From contig JAPYPO010000006.1 in NCBI GenBank assembly GCA_029937645.1, forward strand, positions 1-32,843: a stretch of DNA of 32,843 nt, written 5' to 3'. The notes under the pieces were generated by a model. It did no database searches, was not told where the DNA came from, and saw only the letters and a list, made by a program, of their open reading frames with translations. Positions 1 through 9,747 of this stretch are shown in pieces; position 1 is the stretch's first letter; the number at the start of each line of letters is the position of its first letter. This DNA comes from Candidatus Hydrogenedentota bacterium (GTDB taxonomy: Bacteria; Hydrogenedentota; Hydrogenedentia; Hydrogenedentales; GCA-2746185). A program made the position numbers and the translations under genes.

Positions 1-447
1 ACCATCGCCGTGGCGCGGAACGAGTGGAAGTACGTAGCGGATTTAAAGACGGAGCTCGACGATTCGCTTCCCTTAGTGCGGTGCATTCAAGGTGCCTTCA
101 ATCAGGCCATCCTCAACTTGATCGTCAATGCCGCCCACGCCGTCGAGGAATCTCTGGATGGTTCCGGAAAGACGAAAGGCCTGATAACCGTCTCGACCAA
201 CCACGATGACTCGTTCGTTGTGGTGAAGGTTTCCGATAACGGCACGGGCATGTCCCCGGATGTATTGGATCGTATGTACAACCCCTTCTTTACCACGAAG
301 GCGGTTGGTAAAGGCACGGGTCAGGGCCTTGCCATTGTGCGTTCGGTTATCATAGACACTCAAAATGGCACACTGGATTGCGAATCTGAGGTGGGGAAAG
401 GGACTACCTTTACCGTCCGGATTCCTTTGGGACAAACTAACGGCTAG
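1..447 (+). CDS. Sensor histidine kinase, C-terminal HATPase_c domain (5' truncated by window edge)
   Basis: NLIVNAAHAVEE (N box), SDNGTGMSPDVLDRMYNPFFTTK (G1/F box), GKGTGQGLAIVRSVI (G2 box); open reading frame reaches the left edge. Confidence 0.9.
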   Translation, partial: TIAVARNEWKYVADLKTELDDSLPLVRCIQGAFNQAILNLIVNAAHAVEESLDGSGKTKGLITVSTNHDDSFVVVKVSDNGTGMSPDVLDRMYNPFFTTKAVGKGTGQGLAIVRSVIIDTQNGTLDCESEVGKGTTFTVRIPLGQTNG

Positions 448-486
448 CCTCGTGAAGCGGGCGGGGACGGAGGCAATCGACGCGAC

Positions 487-1617
487 GTGAAAAAAATTCT
501 CTTTGTTGACGACGAGAAAAATTTTCTCGAGGGGATCCGCTTGATGCTGCGCGAGCACCGCAAGGAGTGGGATTGCAGCTTCGCGGTGGGCGCTGAAGCA
601 GCTCTCGAAATGACCCGCACCGTGAGTTTCGATGCGATCGTGTCCGACGTTTCCATGCCGGGTATGTCGGGCCTCGATTTCCTCGCGTATCTGAGGGAGT
701 TCGAGGCGACCAGTACCGTGCCTGTCATCATCCTGACGGGGAACGCGGAAAAAGACTTGAAGAGGAAGGCTCTGGATCTTGGCGCCACGGATCTGCTGAG
801 CAAACCCGTAACCTCTGAGGATTTGGTGGCGCGGTTGCGTAGCGTTCTACGCATCGGATCGTATCAAGAGGAACTTCGATCCTATGGCGAACAACTTGAA
901 TCGTATAACGAGCTCCTTGAGGAAAAGGTGTATCAGCGCACCACGGCCCTGGAACTTTCCCGCAGAGACATCGTTTGGCGGCTCGCCAAGGCGGGTGAGT
1001 TCCGAGACGAAGAGACGGGGGACCATGTGGTTCGCGTTGCCAATTGCAGCCGCGCGCTGGCGACAGCACTCGACATAAACGACACTACTATTCAGTCCAT
1101 TTTCTTAACGAGTCCCCTGCACGACATTGGCAAGATAGGAATTCCCGACGCCATTTTATTGAAACCCGGAAGTCTGGACGACGCCGAGCGGAAAATTATG
1201 CAGTCCCACTGCGAGATCGGCGCCGCGATTTTGCTGGATGAACCCAAGGGCATGCGCGACTTGGCTGAAGTACAGGAGGCTCAGGCCCAACCGAGAAATC
1301 TGGAAAGCGGCCATGAGTTGCGTGCGATTGCAGCCGCAATCGTGATGAGCCATCATGAGAAGTGGGATGGGAGTGGATATCCCGGGGGACTTCAAGGCAG
1401 CGACATACCGTTGGCCGGGCGCATTGTCGCGCTTGCCGATGTCTTCGACGCGCTTCGCTCGGAACGGCCCTATAAGAAGGCCTTCCCAAAAGAGAAATGC
1501 ATCGCGATAATCGAAGAGGAGAAAGGGAAGCATTTTGACCCGGACATCGTCGAAGCTTTTCATGGGGTAGTGGACGAATTTGAAGAGATACGAAGCTTGT
1601 GCGAGAGGGACGGTTGA
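487..1617 (+). CDS. Response regulator with C-terminal HD-GYP domain (putative cyclic-di-GMP phosphodiesterase)
   Basis: Receiver ILFVDDEKNFLEG...DAIVSDVSMPGMSG...LLSKPV; HDIGKIGIPDAILLKPG and HHEKWDGSGYPGGL motifs intact. Confidence 0.92.
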   Translation: MKKILFVDDEKNFLEGIRLMLREHRKEWDCSFAVGAEAALEMTRTVSFDAIVSDVSMPGMSGLDFLAYLREFEATSTVPVIILTGNAEKDLKRKALDLGATDLLSKPVTSEDLVARLRSVLRIGSYQEELRSYGEQLESYNELLEEKVYQRTTALELSRRDIVWRLAKAGEFRDEETGDHVVRVANCSRALATALDINDTTIQSIFLTSPLHDIGKIGIPDAILLKPGSLDDAERKIMQSHCEIGAAILLDEPKGMRDLAEVQEAQAQPRNLESGHELRAIAAAIVMSHHEKWDGSGYPGGLQGSDIPLAGRIVALADVFDALRSERPYKKAFPKEKCIAIIEEEKGKHFDPDIVEAFHGVVDEFEEIRSLCERDG

Positions 1618-1618
1618 T

Positions 1619-2854
1619 ATGGGCGACGTGAAGAAAAAACGTATATTATTTGTGGACGACGAAGAAAACGTGCTGCACGGATTGAAGCTGATGCTGCACA
1701 CCATGCGCGGGTATTGGGATATGCAATTTGCTCAGAGCGGAGAGGATGCGATCGCCCTGCTCGACAAGGACAATCCATTCGAAATCATCGTGTGCGACAT
1801 GCATATGCAGGGGATGGACGGCGAGGAGTTGCTGAAGAAAATGATGGAAGTATCTCCGCAAACGGTTCGATTCATTCTCTCGGGGAATTTAGACACGGAT
1901 ACCCTCATCAAGGCCTCCTCCGTCGCCCATCAAGTGTTGGCAAAACCATGCGATCCCCATCATCTCCGCAGCGTGCTTACCAGAGCCATGTCGCTGCGAG
2001 ACCAACTCGGGGAATCCAGTCTTCGGACGGCGCTGCTGGAAATGGGCACGTTGCCCTCGGTCCCCGTCATTTATTGGGAGATCATGAATGAGATCAATGC
2101 GCCGGAACCGTCCATCGAGCGTGTCGGAAAGATCATTGAAAAAGACCCAGGCATGAGCGCGAAGGTTCTGCAGATCGTCAATGTACACTCCGGCCCTGGG
2201 CAGCGGATTACCAGCATCTCCGAGGCGGCCTCAGCGCTCGGGCTTGAGAATATTAAGACCTTTGTTCTCGTCGCCGAAATGTTTTCTCAGGCCGAAGACG
2301 CAGAGGCCCCGGAGGGCTTTGACCTGGATCAATTATGGCGGCATGGGCTCCAGGTCGGGGAGTACGCGCAGGCTATCGCGCAGGTGGAAGTCGAAGATCA
2401 AAAGGTGATCGACGACTCCTACACGGCTGGGCTGCTGCACGATGTCGGCCTGCTCATTCTCGCGTCGAAGCTGCCCGAAGAATTTTCTGCGGCGTACAAC
2501 TTGGCCAAGGAGAAAAAGATTTCTCTGGAACAGGCGGAGAAGGATTTATACGGCGCTACGCATGCCGAAGTCGGCGGGTATCTCTTGGATTTATGGGGGC
2601 TTCCGGAGTCTGTTGTTGAAGCGATTTCCTATCATTACTTCCCCAGCGCGAAACCAGCGGGTGGCTATGAAGTGTCGAGCGAAGTTACCTTTTCGCCGAT
2701 TACCGCCGTACATATTGCGAACTATTTCTGCGAAGATGAAGACTCGTCGAATGTCGAATATGCGATCGCCAGTGTTGACAGCACACACTTGGTGGAACTG
2801 GGGATGTCGGACCGGATTTCCTCGTGGTGGGATGTGTGCGCGCAAGTGGGATAG
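1619..2854 (+). CDS. Response regulator with C-terminal HDOD domain
   Basis: Receiver ILFVDDEENVLHG...IIVCDMHMQGMDGEELL; HDOD-like LPSVPVIYWEIMNEINAPEPSIERVGKIIEKDPGMSAKVLQIVN and AGLLHDVGLLIL. ATG at 1619 follows the preceding TGA directly; ORF track gives an upstream start at 1580. Confidence 0.88.
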   Translation: MGDVKKKRILFVDDEENVLHGLKLMLHTMRGYWDMQFAQSGEDAIALLDKDNPFEIIVCDMHMQGMDGEELLKKMMEVSPQTVRFILSGNLDTDTLIKASSVAHQVLAKPCDPHHLRSVLTRAMSLRDQLGESSLRTALLEMGTLPSVPVIYWEIMNEINAPEPSIERVGKIIEKDPGMSAKVLQIVNVHSGPGQRITSISEAASALGLENIKTFVLVAEMFSQAEDAEAPEGFDLDQLWRHGLQVGEYAQAIAQVEVEDQKVIDDSYTAGLLHDVGLLILASKLPEEFSAAYNLAKEKKISLEQAEKDLYGATHAEVGGYLLDLWGLPESVVEAISYHYFPSAKPAGGYEVSSEVTFSPITAVHIANYFCEDEDSSNVEYAIASVDSTHLVELGMSDRISSWWDVCAQVG

Positions 2855-3177
2855 CGGCTCGTCCGGGATATCCCTCCTTTCCTTGAAGATCAAATCGCCG
2901 GACAACTTCGCAGCGGCGCGCTCTGACGCCTCCCATTGCGATCATCGGTAAAGGTACTTCTCACCGTTGGGTGCTGACCTCATTTGGTTTCGCCCTCTCA
3001 TTGTAGGCCTTTGATAGCGCCGCTCCACGCTAACCGGCGACCGGGCTCGAAGGTCAATTCTTGACCTCGAATAGATTGTTCGGTACCGTTGTTACCTCAG
3101 ATACATTGTTGACTCAGGTATAAGGGGCGGCCTTCGCCCCCACCATTCGTCGAATCACTACGGGAGGAAGATTAATC

Positions 3178-3747
3178 ATGACTAAGAAATCGTTTTTACT
3201 GGGAGCCGCCGTCGGCGTCGTTGGGGCGGTGGCCTTTATGATGGCCAACCACACGGGGCTCTTGAGTACGCAGCAGATCAGCGCAGCCCACCATACCGCC
3301 ACCGCCATCGCGGTAATTACTCCCACAGAAGGCAACGACGTCACGGGCGTCGTACACTTCAAAGAAGTCGACGGTGGCGTACAAATCGAGGCGCACATCA
3401 ACGGGCTGACGCCTGGGAAACACGGTTTTCACATCCACCAGCTCGGGGACATCTCTGGGAAGGACGGAAAATCGACGGGCGGTCACTATAACCCCGAGGG
3501 CGCGGACCACGCGGGACCGGATTCAGGTAAGCGTCATGTGGGCGATATGGGGAATTTAGACGCGGGCGCGTCTGGCCACGGCATGAAAACCTATGTGGAC
3601 AAGCACGTAAAACTCAGTGGCCCAAATAGCGTGATCGGGCGAGCCATTACGATTCATGCCGGCGCGGACGACATGATGAGTCAGCCGACGGGTGCAGCCG
3701 GCGGGCGTGTAGCGGTTGGCGTCATCGGGATCGGCAAACGCGAGTAA
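3178..3747 (+). CDS. sodC: Superoxide dismutase [Cu-Zn] with N-terminal signal/anchor
   Basis: GFHIHQLGD, GGHYNPEGADHAGP, RHVGDMGN, TIHAGADD, GVIGIGK; hydrophobic N-terminus; ggagg RBS at about 3162. Confidence 0.92.
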   Translation: MTKKSFLLGAAVGVVGAVAFMMANHTGLLSTQQISAAHHTATAIAVITPTEGNDVTGVVHFKEVDGGVQIEAHINGLTPGKHGFHIHQLGDISGKDGKSTGGHYNPEGADHAGPDSGKRHVGDMGNLDAGASGHGMKTYVDKHVKLSGPNSVIGRAITIHAGADDMMSQPTGAAGGRVAVGVIGIGKRE

Positions 3748-3785
3748 ACGTAGTTTTTATTGCGGAAACATGCTGGGAGGGTGAT

Positions 3786-3830
3786 CGTATCCGCGAGCCT
3801 GTATTGGGTTTATTGAGGCTTGCGGGTACG
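3786..3830 (+). terminator. Long hairpin between convergent sodC and bamA, possible terminator
   Basis: cGTATCCGCGAGCCT - gtattgggtttattg - AGGCTTGCGGGTACg: 15 bp stem as + strand RNA counting two G-U wobbles; no clear U tract. Confidence 0.5.
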
Positions 3831-3897
3831 CTCCCCATCCCAGCGAAAATTCACTTAGCCCGCTAGAGCAGGGTTCGCTAGACTAGGACCGGGCCCG

Positions 3898-6216
3898 CTA
3901 GAACAGGCGAAACGATTGAATCAGATGGAGGCGCCCGCTTCCCTGGTCGTCGTCGGGGTTCAGCGGAATTCCGTAATCTAGCCTCAGCGGCCCCATCTTG
4001 GGGACGTTGAAACCGATACCAAGCCCAACGCTGTATTTGATTTCGCCCAGGTCAATGTCGCTGTCGGTCTTCCACACTCCGCCCGAATCGACGAAGCCGT
4101 AAAGGCGGACCATATCGGATGCGATGTACTTCACTTCAAAGCTGTTGAGCATTCGAACCTCGCCGCCGATGGCCTGCTTCTCACCGATCCAGATCAGACT
4201 GCGCACCTTGGGACCGATATCGCGGTTGTCGTATCCGCGAACCGTCGAGGTTCCGCCCGCGAAGAATCGGTCCGAGATAGATACGAGATCCTTGTCGCCG
4301 TAGGGGATCGCGTAACCCGTGCGGGTCCGCAGGGAAAGCACCCATTTTTGCTCTTTGCCCATGTTGCGGTACCAATTTGAGTCATGCTCGATCTTCACAA
4401 AATCGTTGTCCCCGCCAAATCCGGCCACTTCGATCTGGATGCCATGGGAGGATCCCGTCGTTGGGTCGCGCGAGTTGTCGATGGTATTTCTAGAAATGCC
4501 CCACGTGTTCGAAAAGGTTGTTCCCGGATTACGCAGCTCCCGAAGATCGGGGTGAAGGACGAGCCCAATATTGCTGATATCCACATCCGCGTAGCGGATG
4601 GATGTCCGCGCGTTCACATAGGGTGAAAGCGCTTTACCCAGGCGAAGCTGCGCGCCTTGCGTTTTCTGCGTGAAGTCCGACCCGCCCGAGGTCTCGACCG
4701 TCTCGTCGAAGAAGTCGAAGCCGAAGGCAAAAGGATAACCGGCGATCTCCGGATCCGTAAAGCTGATGTTATACGAGGTACTGAGTTCGCCCACGGAAAG
4801 ACGCATCGCGAATTGCTGGCCGCCCCCCGAGAACCGCGGCCAGTTCATAATGTCAAAGTTGTTCAGCCGGACCTCCGCAAATCCACCCAGGCCGGCATCC
4901 GTGCTGAATCCGCCCCCAAAATTGAAATTCCCGGTGCTGCCTTCCATCACGTCCATCTGGAGATCGGCCCACTGATCGCTCATCAGGTCGGTTGGCAGAA
5001 GCGACAGCCGTACATCTTCAAAGTAACCCGTCGATTCCACGCGGTTTTGGCTGGCGCGGTAGAGTGCGCCGTCGAAACGGTCGCCGGGGCTTAAGAGCAG
5101 CCGGCGGCGTACCACTTCGTCTTTGGTGACCGAGTTTCCGATGACCTTAATTTCGCGGATATACGCAAGGCCGCCCTCGGAGATATCGTGAACGACCTTA
5201 GTCGTCTTCGCTTGACGGTCTACGGTCACGACGGTATCCCTGATTTGCGCGCCCACATACCCCGAATCCTGATACCCTTCGCGAATCGCTGTCGCGTCCT
5301 CTTCCACCTGAGAGACGTTGTGAATATCGCCCGGCAGCACTTCGACAGAGCGGAGCAATTCGTCTTCATCGAACACGGTATTGCCGGCAAACTCCAGGGT
5401 GTCTACGCGGTACTCTTCGCCTTCCCGGACCGAAATGGTAATGTCCAGTTTTTTTCCGTTTGGACTGTAGGCGAAATCCGTTTCAAGCACTTCGGCTTCG
5501 AGGCGACCCGCATCGAAATATTCCTTTTGAATAATGACAATATCGTTCTCGAACTTGTCCTCGTTGTAGCGCCCGCCAAGGAACCACCTGCGCGGCTTCG
5601 ACTTGACGGCCTTGCGCAGCTTACGCGTGGTGAGGGCATCGTTACCCACAAAGCGGACCGAGCGAATGCGGGCTTTCCGCCCCTCTTCGATAAAATAAGT
5701 GACGCGAACACGCGAAGGGGAGACCTCTTCCACCACAATATCCACGGTGGCGTTCAGAAAGCCCTTGGAGAGGTACAGGCCGAGAAGGGCCTGACGCTCT
5801 TCCTCATAGCCTTCCTCTGCGAAGGGGGCGCCCTTTCGCCAATTCAACACGGCGCGCACCTCGCGCAGCTTAACCTTGCGGTTGCCGACAACGGTGACTT
5901 CGTCGATCTCGCGTTTCTCTTCAAAGATATAGAACAGGTCGATTTGGGTGCCGATTGTTTCGCGCTTGACACTGATGCGGACGAAATGCCCCAAGGCGTA
6001 AAGGCGGACGATGTCGCGACTGACGGCAGGGGGACTGAAGGGCTGCCCCGGCTGAACCTCAAGCTGCGATCGAATGAATTGCTCGCTGACACGTTCCTCC
6101 AACCCGGAAAACTCCACCGAACGCACAGTGAAGCTCTCTTGAATCTGACCGGATGAAACAGGAACGAACGCCAGCGCGACCGCTACCGCGGCCAAGCAAG
6201 TGGCGAGTAATCTCAA
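3898..6216 (-). CDS. bamA: Outer membrane protein assembly factor BamA (POTRA repeats + Omp85 barrel)
   Basis: Signal peptide, serial POTRA-like segments (RSVRFVGNDALTTRKLRKAV, DTLEFAGNTVFDEDELLRSVEVLPGD, REIKVIGNSVTKDEVVRRRLLLSPGD), barrel motifs VRGYDNRDIGP and GPLRLDYGIPL. TTG start overlaps the clpC stop (TTGA). Confidence 0.92.
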   Translation of the reverse strand: MRLLATCLAAVAVALAFVPVSSGQIQESFTVRSVEFSGLEERVSEQFIRSQLEVQPGQPFSPPAVSRDIVRLYALGHFVRISVKRETIGTQIDLFYIFEEKREIDEVTVVGNRKVKLREVRAVLNWRKGAPFAEEGYEEERQALLGLYLSKGFLNATVDIVVEEVSPSRVRVTYFIEEGRKARIRSVRFVGNDALTTRKLRKAVKSKPRRWFLGGRYNEDKFENDIVIIQKEYFDAGRLEAEVLETDFAYSPNGKKLDITISVREGEEYRVDTLEFAGNTVFDEDELLRSVEVLPGDIHNVSQVEEDATAIREGYQDSGYVGAQIRDTVVTVDRQAKTTKVVHDISEGGLAYIREIKVIGNSVTKDEVVRRRLLLSPGDRFDGALYRASQNRVESTGYFEDVRLSLLPTDLMSDQWADLQMDVMEGSTGNFNFGGGFSTDAGLGGFAEVRLNNFDIMNWPRFSGGGQQFAMRLSVGELSTSYNISFTDPEIAGYPFAFGFDFFDETVETSGGSDFTQKTQGAQLRLGKALSPYVNARTSIRYADVDISNIGLVLHPDLRELRNPGTTFSNTWGISRNTIDNSRDPTTGSSHGIQIEVAGFGGDNDFVKIEHDSNWYRNMGKEQKWVLSLRTRTGYAIPYGDKDLVSISDRFFAGGTSTVRGYDNRDIGPKVRSLIWIGEKQAIGGEVRMLNSFEVKYIASDMVRLYGFVDSGGVWKTDSDIDLGEIKYSVGLGIGFNVPKMGPLRLDYGIPLNPDDDQGSGRLHLIQSFRLF

Positions 6217-8675
6217 GTAGTCACACCTTCCGCTACGGGTATCGAAGGCTCGAAAGACAGGCGGTCCGCCCCTTCAGAGGCCTTCGCTTCAATAGTGGTC
6301 CCCGGTTCGAACGCGCCCTGAAGCAGCAACTCGGACAACGGATCTTCGATGAACTGTTGTACCGCCCGCCGCAACGGCCGCGCGCCGTATTCCTCGTCCG
6401 TACCCTTTTCGACGATAAACTTCTTCGCAGCGTCGCTCAAGGTAAAGTCGATCTCCTTTTCCTTGAGGCGTTTTACCACCTCTCCGACTTCAATGTCAAC
6501 GATCAGGCACAGTTCGTCGCGGGTCAGGCGGTGGAAAACGATCATTTCGTCAATTCGGTTCAAGAATTCTGGGTTGAAGACTTTCTTCGCCTCCTCCACC
6601 ACGCGATCCTTCATACGATTGTATAGGTCTTCTTCATCGTTCTTCTGGAAGCCCAGCGATACATTTTTCCCGATGCGGCGCGCGCCTACATTGCTGGTCA
6701 TCACGATCACCGTATTACGGAAATCAACCTTGCGGCCCGTCGAATCGGTCATGTGGCCTTCTTCGAGAATCTGCAAAAGCGTGTTGAATACATCCGGGTG
6801 CGCCTTTTCAATTTCATCGAACAGCACCACCGAATACGGCCGACGCCGCACTTGTTCCGTGAGCTGACCCCCTTCGTTGTAGCCCACATAGCCCGGAGGC
6901 GCGCCCGCGAGGCGGGACACCGCAAATTTTTCCATATACTCCGACATGTCGATGGTGATCAGCGCTTCCGCGTTTCCGAACAGGAACGTCGACAAAGATT
7001 TTGCCAGCAATGTTTTTCCAACGCCGGTAGGCCCAAGGAACAAGAACGAGCCCACGGGCCGATTCGCATTCTTGAGGCCGGCCCGGGAGCGCTGAATGGC
7101 GCGCGTGATCGCATCGACGGAAGCGTCTTGACCGATCACCGTGCCGTGCAACTCTTCGCGCATCCGCAAGAGCTTGACCGATTCGCGCTCTTCGAGTTTT
7201 GTGAGGGGAACCCCCGTCCACTTCGCCACGATATACGCGATATCTTCTTCCGTAACAATCGTCTCCGCGGAATCGCGCTTCTTTTCCCAGTCGCGCTTTC
7301 GATCCTCGAGCTTGGCGATGAGCGTGCGTTCGCTGTCCCGTAATTTCGCGGCCTTTTCATATTCCTGGCTGCGGATGGCTGCTTCCTTTTCCTGCGTAAC
7401 CGATTCGATCTCGTGCTCGATTTCCTTGAGGTCCGCCGGGCGCGTGGTAACTTGCAAGCGTGCGCGGCTTCCGGCCTCATCGATCACGTCCACCGCCTTG
7501 TCCGGAAGATAGCGGTCCATAATGTATTGATTGGAGAGTTTCGCGGCTTCCACAATAGCCTCATCCGAAAACTTTACCCGGTGATGCGCCTCATACTTGT
7601 CGCGCAAGCCCAGGATGATTTCGATCGTCTGCTCCACCGAGGGCGCCTCGACGATAATCGTCTGAAAGCGCCGCGCCAAAGCGGCATCCTTTTCGATGTG
7701 CTTGCGGTATTCGTCCATCGTCGTTGCGCCGATGCATTGCAATTCGCCGCGGGCCAGCGAGGGCTTGAGCATATTCGCCGCGTCTACCGCGCCTTCCGCA
7801 GCACCCGCGCCCACGATGGTGTGAAGCTCGTCGATAAAGAGAATGATATTGTCCGCGCGGCGAATTTCCTTCATGACGGATTTGAGCCGCTCCTCGAACT
7901 GGCCGCGATACTTCGTGCCGGCAACGACTCCGGCCAAATCCAACGTGAGTACGCGCCGACCCAGCAGAAGGTCCGGCACATCGCCCTCGATGATCGCTTG
8001 AGCGAGGCCTTCCACGATAGCCGTCTTGCCGACACCAGCCTCGCCGATCAGCACCGGGTTGTTCTTCGTGCGCCGACTCAGAATCTGGATGAGGCGCTCA
8101 ATTTCTCCCTCGCGTCCGATAACCGGATCCAGCTTATCCTCGCGCGCCAAAGCCGTGAGGTCGCGTCCGAAGGTGTCCAGGGCGGGCGTCTGCGATTTCT
8201 TGCCGGTCGAGGCTTGCTGCGGATTACCGCCGCGGCTCTGATCGCCTAGAAGGCGAATCACTTCCGCCTGGACCCGGCCCAGGTCAACCTTCATGTCCTG
8301 GAGAACCTTTGCCGCGATGCCCTCGCCTTCCTTGATGAGGCCGAGGAGAATATGCTCCGTACCGATGTAACTGTGGTTGAAGCGGCGCGCTTCCTCGACC
8401 GCCAACTCAAGGACTTTCTTCGCACGTGGCGTGAAAGCGATATCGTCGCCCGAAACCGTCGCCGTGCCGCGTTGACACTGCTGTTCGATTTCGAGGGCGA
8501 GAGCCTCGATATCAACGCCCAGGTGTCCGAGGGCCTTAGCGGCGATACCCTCCGGTTCTTGGCATAACCCCAAAAGGATATGCTCCGTCCGTACGTATTC
8601 GCTATTGAGGCGCGTGGCCTCCTCGCGGGCGGCGCTAACCACCTGCTTCGCGCGTTCAGTAAATCGTTCCCACAT
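6213..8675 (-). CDS. clpC: ATP-dependent Clp protease ATP-binding subunit ClpC
   Basis: [23 protein letters not shown]...TEHILLGL repeated N domain; two Walker A motifs ([29 protein letters not shown]); central UVR-like segment [22 protein letters not shown]-terminal D2 domain. Confidence 0.96.
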   Translation of the reverse strand: MWERFTERAKQVVSAAREEATRLNSEYVRTEHILLGLCQEPEGIAAKALGHLGVDIEALALEIEQQCQRGTATVSGDDIAFTPRAKKVLELAVEEARRFNHSYIGTEHILLGLIKEGEGIAAKVLQDMKVDLGRVQAEVIRLLGDQSRGGNPQQASTGKKSQTPALDTFGRDLTALAREDKLDPVIGREGEIERLIQILSRRTKNNPVLIGEAGVGKTAIVEGLAQAIIEGDVPDLLLGRRVLTLDLAGVVAGTKYRGQFEERLKSVMKEIRRADNIILFIDELHTIVGAGAAEGAVDAANMLKPSLARGELQCIGATTMDEYRKHIEKDAALARRFQTIIVEAPSVEQTIEIILGLRDKYEAHHRVKFSDEAIVEAAKLSNQYIMDRYLPDKAVDVIDEAGSRARLQVTTRPADLKEIEHEIESVTQEKEAAIRSQEYEKAAKLRDSERTLIAKLEDRKRDWEKKRDSAETIVTEEDIAYIVAKWTGVPLTKLEERESVKLLRMREELHGTVIGQDASVDAITRAIQRSRAGLKNANRPVGSFLFLGPTGVGKTLLAKSLSTFLFGNAEALITIDMSEYMEKFAVSRLAGAPPGYVGYNEGGQLTEQVRRRPYSVVLFDEIEKAHPDVFNTLLQILEEGHMTDSTGRKVDFRNTVIVMTSNVGARRIGKNVSLGFQKNDEEDLYNRMKDRVVEEAKKVFNPEFLNRIDEMIVFHRLTRDELCLIVDIEVGEVVKRLKEKEIDFTLSDAAKKFIVEKGTDEEYGARPLRRAVQQFIEDPLSELLLQGAFEPGTTIEAKASEGADRLSFEPSIPVAEGVTT

Positions 8676-8701
8676 GGCAGATGAGTCCTCGTGCGTGTAA
8701 A

Positions 8702-9745
8702 TTAGGCGAAGCGGGCGCGAAAAAGATCGGCCCGTTCCGAGCTTAGGGTCAATTCATCGCAAGTTCGATTATGCCGCATTTCGATCTGCGCGCTGTGCGA
8801 GGCCATAAATACTTCGTTGATGGCGTGGATGGAGAATCCGTCAAGCAGCCCTTCGGAAACACCCATTCGCAGAGATGACAATACCGAAATCCCCTCTCCA
8901 AATTCAAGAAGCCGGGCTCCGCGGGCGACGCCCAGGGCGCGGCCCACACGGTCTTCCAGTTGCAAGGGGAGCTCCGTCCGGATGCGGGCGCGGGCCGAGC
9001 GTTCCCGGCTGACGATTTCGGTCGCCGCCATTTTTATTCGCAACACGATCTCCGATTCGGGGCGGCCCAGCGTACTGGGGTTGATGAGGCGGAACAAATC
9101 GGCCAATTCCTCCCCGTGCGGTCCTACCACAGGATTTAAGGCGAAGCGCTTATCGCGGAAATCCTCTATGACCTTCGCGAGTTCGCCCGTCATGGCCAAG
9201 CCCGGCAAATGGAGGAGCGCGCTGGCTCTGAGCCCCGTGCCAAGGTTCCGCACCGAGGTCGTCAGGTATCCGAGACGGTCGTTAAACGCGAAATCGATAT
9301 TGTCGGTCAGCTGATCATCCAGGGCGCTGACACGAGCCCATATTTCTTCAATCTGCACACCGGAAGCATGCGCCTGAATCTCAAGGTGATCCTCGCAGTT
9401 AATCGCGATGCTAAACGATTGGTCGTCCGCGATATAGACCCCGCGCGGGCCGTCGCCCTTCCACAGCCGATAGGGGATGAGCAGGCGTTCAAACAGAAAC
9501 TCCACCTCCCGATCATCCAGTTCAGCCATGCTGTAATAAATTCCCGTACGCGTTAGGTTCAACGCGTCCAAGACATCCAGAAGGCGTTTTTCGATTGTGG
9601 CCTTCTCCGTGTCGTCGCACTGAGCGGGAAAGGGAAACTCCTTCAGATTCCGCGTCAGGCGGCATTGCGAGAGGATGGCCGCGTCCGCATCCGGACCGGT
9701 CCCAGAAATCCATACCGCATCTCTATCCAGCAGCGTCTCAACCAT
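8702..9745 (-). CDS. mcsB: McsB-like ATP:guanido phosphotransferase family protein, possibly catalytically inactive
   Basis: CRLTRNLKEFPFP, FAFNDRLGYLTTSVRNLGTGLRASALLHLPGLAMT, NPSTLGRPESEIVLRIKMAATEIVSRERSAR; located between mcsA and clpC. Confidence 0.85.
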   Translation of the reverse strand: MVETLLDRDAVWISGTGPDADAAILSQCRLTRNLKEFPFPAQCDDTEKATIEKRLLDVLDALNLTRTGIYYSMAELDDREVEFLFERLLIPYRLWKGDGPRGVYIADDQSFSIAINCEDHLEIQAHASGVQIEEIWARVSALDDQLTDNIDFAFNDRLGYLTTSVRNLGTGLRASALLHLPGLAMTGELAKVIEDFRDKRFALNPVVGPHGEELADLFRLINPSTLGRPESEIVLRIKMAATEIVSRERSARARIRTELPLQLEDRVGRALGVARGARLLEFGEGISVLSSLRMGVSEGLLDGFSIHAINEVFMASHSAQIEMRHNRTCDELTLSSERADLFRARFA

Positions 9746-9747
9746 AC

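Noticed and set aside
5188-6156. 322 aa + strand ORF
   Set aside because: Lies entirely antisense to bamA, has no recognisable motif and reflects the codon bias of the opposite strand.
7413-8249. 278 aa + strand ORF
   Set aside because: Antisense to clpC, which has clear family motifs; treated as a shadow ORF.
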